Shown: piece by piece, positions 32,910-34,794 of the stretch | How positions within the stretch are numbered: the first letter of the stretch is position 1 | Layout: each line of letters opens with the position of its first letter | DNA from: Saccoglossus kowalevskii | Lineage: Eukaryota > Hemichordata > Enteropneusta > Harrimaniidae | Length of the DNA: 34,794 nt | Direction of reading: 5' to 3' | Assembly: GCF_000003605.2 (NCBI RefSeq) | Contig: NW_003123903.1 | Coordinates: 172,915 to 207,708, forward strand | The notes under the pieces: model-generated | Database searches by the model: none | Told to the model about the DNA's origin: nothing | Seen by the model: the letters and a program-made list of their open reading frames with translations, nothing else | Position numbers and translations under genes: made by a program

Positions 32910-34794
32910 AATACAACTCAAACACGATGCCACATAGGCACAACCTGATGACCGTGGCTCTTTAAATTTTTATCTGAATTCATCTCAATCGGAAGATCAA
33001 TTTTCCAAATGTTTAAAAATTCATTTTCTGTTCTTTTGTTTTTAACTGTAATACATTATACATGTTAGGTCTTATGTCTGAAATGTTAATCTCTGCTTAA
33101 GAATTCATCCTTAGTTACCTTATAGTATATTGAATAATACATTTTACTAAAAAGTTGAGTGTAGATTAAAACATTAAAGTAATTGCATGGTTTGACTTTT
33201 ATTTGAACTTATTTTTTGCAGACAGTTATAATCATGTGTCAGAAGTCAGCATGTGGAAGCCACACACGCGTGCCAGATGTTTTATAAACTCTAATTACTA
33301 TTACTTTACCCACAATCCTCCTGGAATGATGCAGTAAAGATAAATTACAGATTTGTTTTGTTTTTTGTTTCTGAAGATGATGATGATGATGATGATGATG
33401 TTCAAAAGAGTGGTGCTGTGACATGCTTTTTTATATTATATTATGGTAGAAAGTAGAAACCAAGAAAGTTTTTTGAACCTTTTTTGTACAAATCATTTTT
33501 TTGCCCTAACTTCATCAAGGAATAAACATTTTCCATCATAATTCATCTAAAAAACTTTCTTGCACCCTCGCATCTATGTTGAGAATTAAATAAAATGTTG
33601 ACACATGGCAACAAAACCAGTAAGTTATAACCACACCCATACATTGTAGCAATAAGTTCAATCAATTTAAGGATGTTATGATTCCAACCAATGATCATTT
33701 GAATGGCCACCACTTGATTTATTTTCATATTTGGTTACCGGGACAACTTCCAAATTTTAATTATTAATATCCATATATGAAAATAACATACATGTATCAA
33801 GGCCCCATCAGACACATGTATGTAATATTTTGTAAATTAGGCCACCTATGAACTAGCATATTTTTTACCTCTGTCAAATAAAGTGTTGATCAGTAGAAAT
33901 CATTAAATACATGCACCATCTGTCTGACCTCAGAAATGGATGTCACATAGAAACACAGATGCTTTTCCAGCTCATCATTGCAATTCATAATGGAACTTTT
34001 TGGAAACTGAATCAATATACAATTTGAGTTGATATTACACGTTAATAGTAACAGTTACTGATACGTGCCATTTCATAAAGTAGTTACTGATTAAAGACAC
34101 AAACCAAGCTTGGAGTTGAATATGGATCATTCTTATCAAGCCTGCCGTACACCACCCTCTGTGACGTGATGAGACAAGACTGTCGTAATCGTGTCAGAAT
34201 CATGTGATTGCCAAGACTCACAGAGAAGAGTGCAGACTGGGAGTGCCGCGCACGACGGTATGATGTAGCATATGATTTATTCTTCTTCTTTGGGTTTCAA
34301 ATTCCACTCTCTGATTGGAGTACTCTTACGTCCAGACACACAGTGCAACTTAACAAAATACAATACAATACAATAAAACGGAACATGCTCGGAATCTACA
34401 ATGCAGCATAATTCATAGTCCATCACATACCAGACGCAGACCACCCTCTACGATGCGAAAGTTGTGTGCAATGGGATTTACATATAGCACAGATCTCATC
34501 AAGAATCCTATTTGGTTTAAAACAATTTGAAATCTTTCGGGAACAAAATCATTAATCACTTTCTCTGAATTTCATAAATGGTATTTTTTGCTGCTATTTC
34601 ACAATTTCATAATTTAATGGCATTCATGAAAACACCATTTATCTGTGAATTCATGTCCCTAGGTACCCATTACAAGATATATAGACTATCATTGAATTGC
34701 GGAAATTATCTCCGACAACAATTACAGTCATTTGCAATACATGTATTAACTCTTTTAGAAGCTTATTCAATTCTCTTCTTTTTTATCATATTAG
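32910..34794. other. AT-rich non-coding DNA
   Basis: No gene is supported. The stretch has a (GAT)n microsatellite (33376-33400), an AATAC pentamer run (about 34358-34376) and a slightly GC-richer part at 34140-34270. A related CCACCCTCT string occurs at 34151 and 34441. A minus-strand frame with a His run (33239-33424) is simply the GAT microsatellite read in reverse. Confidence 0.5.
33376..33400. repeat. (GAT)n microsatellite
   Basis: Eight uninterrupted GAT units plus one base. On the minus strand it would read as poly-His in one frame, but there is no coding context. Confidence 0.97.

Noticed and set aside
31146-32965. Several long overlapping plus-strand frames (to 215 codons) with His/Ser/Thr/Pro-rich 19-residue repeats
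   Set aside because: They follow automatically from a stop-free 19-bp tandem repeat read in three frames; three frames are open at once and no conserved start or splice context exists.
33239-33424. Minus-strand frame with a poly-His stretch
   Set aside because: The His run is the (GAT)n microsatellite read on the minus strand.

Overview
This window looks like eukaryotic, intron-poor-in-evidence and gene-free DNA, most likely intergenic or deep intronic sequence of an animal, probably a marine invertebrate. It is AT-rich (about two-thirds A+T by eye). It carries many degenerate dispersed repeats, microsatellites, a long minisatellite, several short hairpin-ended non-autonomous transposon-like elements, and one assembly gap (23090-23273). 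The species is not identifiable from the sequence alone; the animal assignment is an inference from repeat style and composition. No bacterial-type gene layout, rRNA, tRNA or CRISPR array was seen. No open reading frame could be supported as a protein-coding gene: the longest (to 215 codons, 31146-32965) are by-products of a 19-bp tandem repeat, and most others that are long for this composition fall in repeats.

Layout. 1-13 kb: AT-rich non-coding DNA with a 121-bp tandem duplication (2093-2334), a scatter of CTCF-like motifs (1483-1500 and 5264-6373), and a cluster of RFX X-box-like palindromes (11165-11687). 13.5-18.4 kb: repeat-rich. It holds a foldback family copy (13490-13870), an X-box beside a CCAAT box (15075-15097), a 730-bp element with internally repetitive inverted arms (15322-16051), and three copies of a hairpin-tailed family (16711-18308). 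18.4-21.6 kb: unremarkable AT-rich DNA. 21.6-25.9 kb: accessory cluster. It holds two loci of a roughly 140-bp-monomer family, the second bounded by 10-bp terminal inverted repeats (24069-24894). It also holds a LINE-like 3' tail, the gap, a CRE-centred palindrome, an array of octamer motifs (24911-25372) and an inverted copy of the foldback family. 25.9-31.1 kb: AT-rich DNA with further copies of both families and an exact 103-bp duplication whose second copy sits inside a (TA)n tract. 31.16-32.91 kb: a 1.75-kb, roughly 92-copy minisatellite with higher-order structure. 32.9-34.8 kb: AT-rich DNA with a (GAT)n microsatellite.

The interesting content is repeat biology and possible cis-regulatory clusters rather than proteins. 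The best candidates for follow-up are the minisatellite, the four repeat families with diagnostic hairpins, the recent 103-bp duplication, the RFX and octamer clusters, and a roughly ten-fold excess of the palindrome TACATGTA. No function is demonstrated for any of them here.
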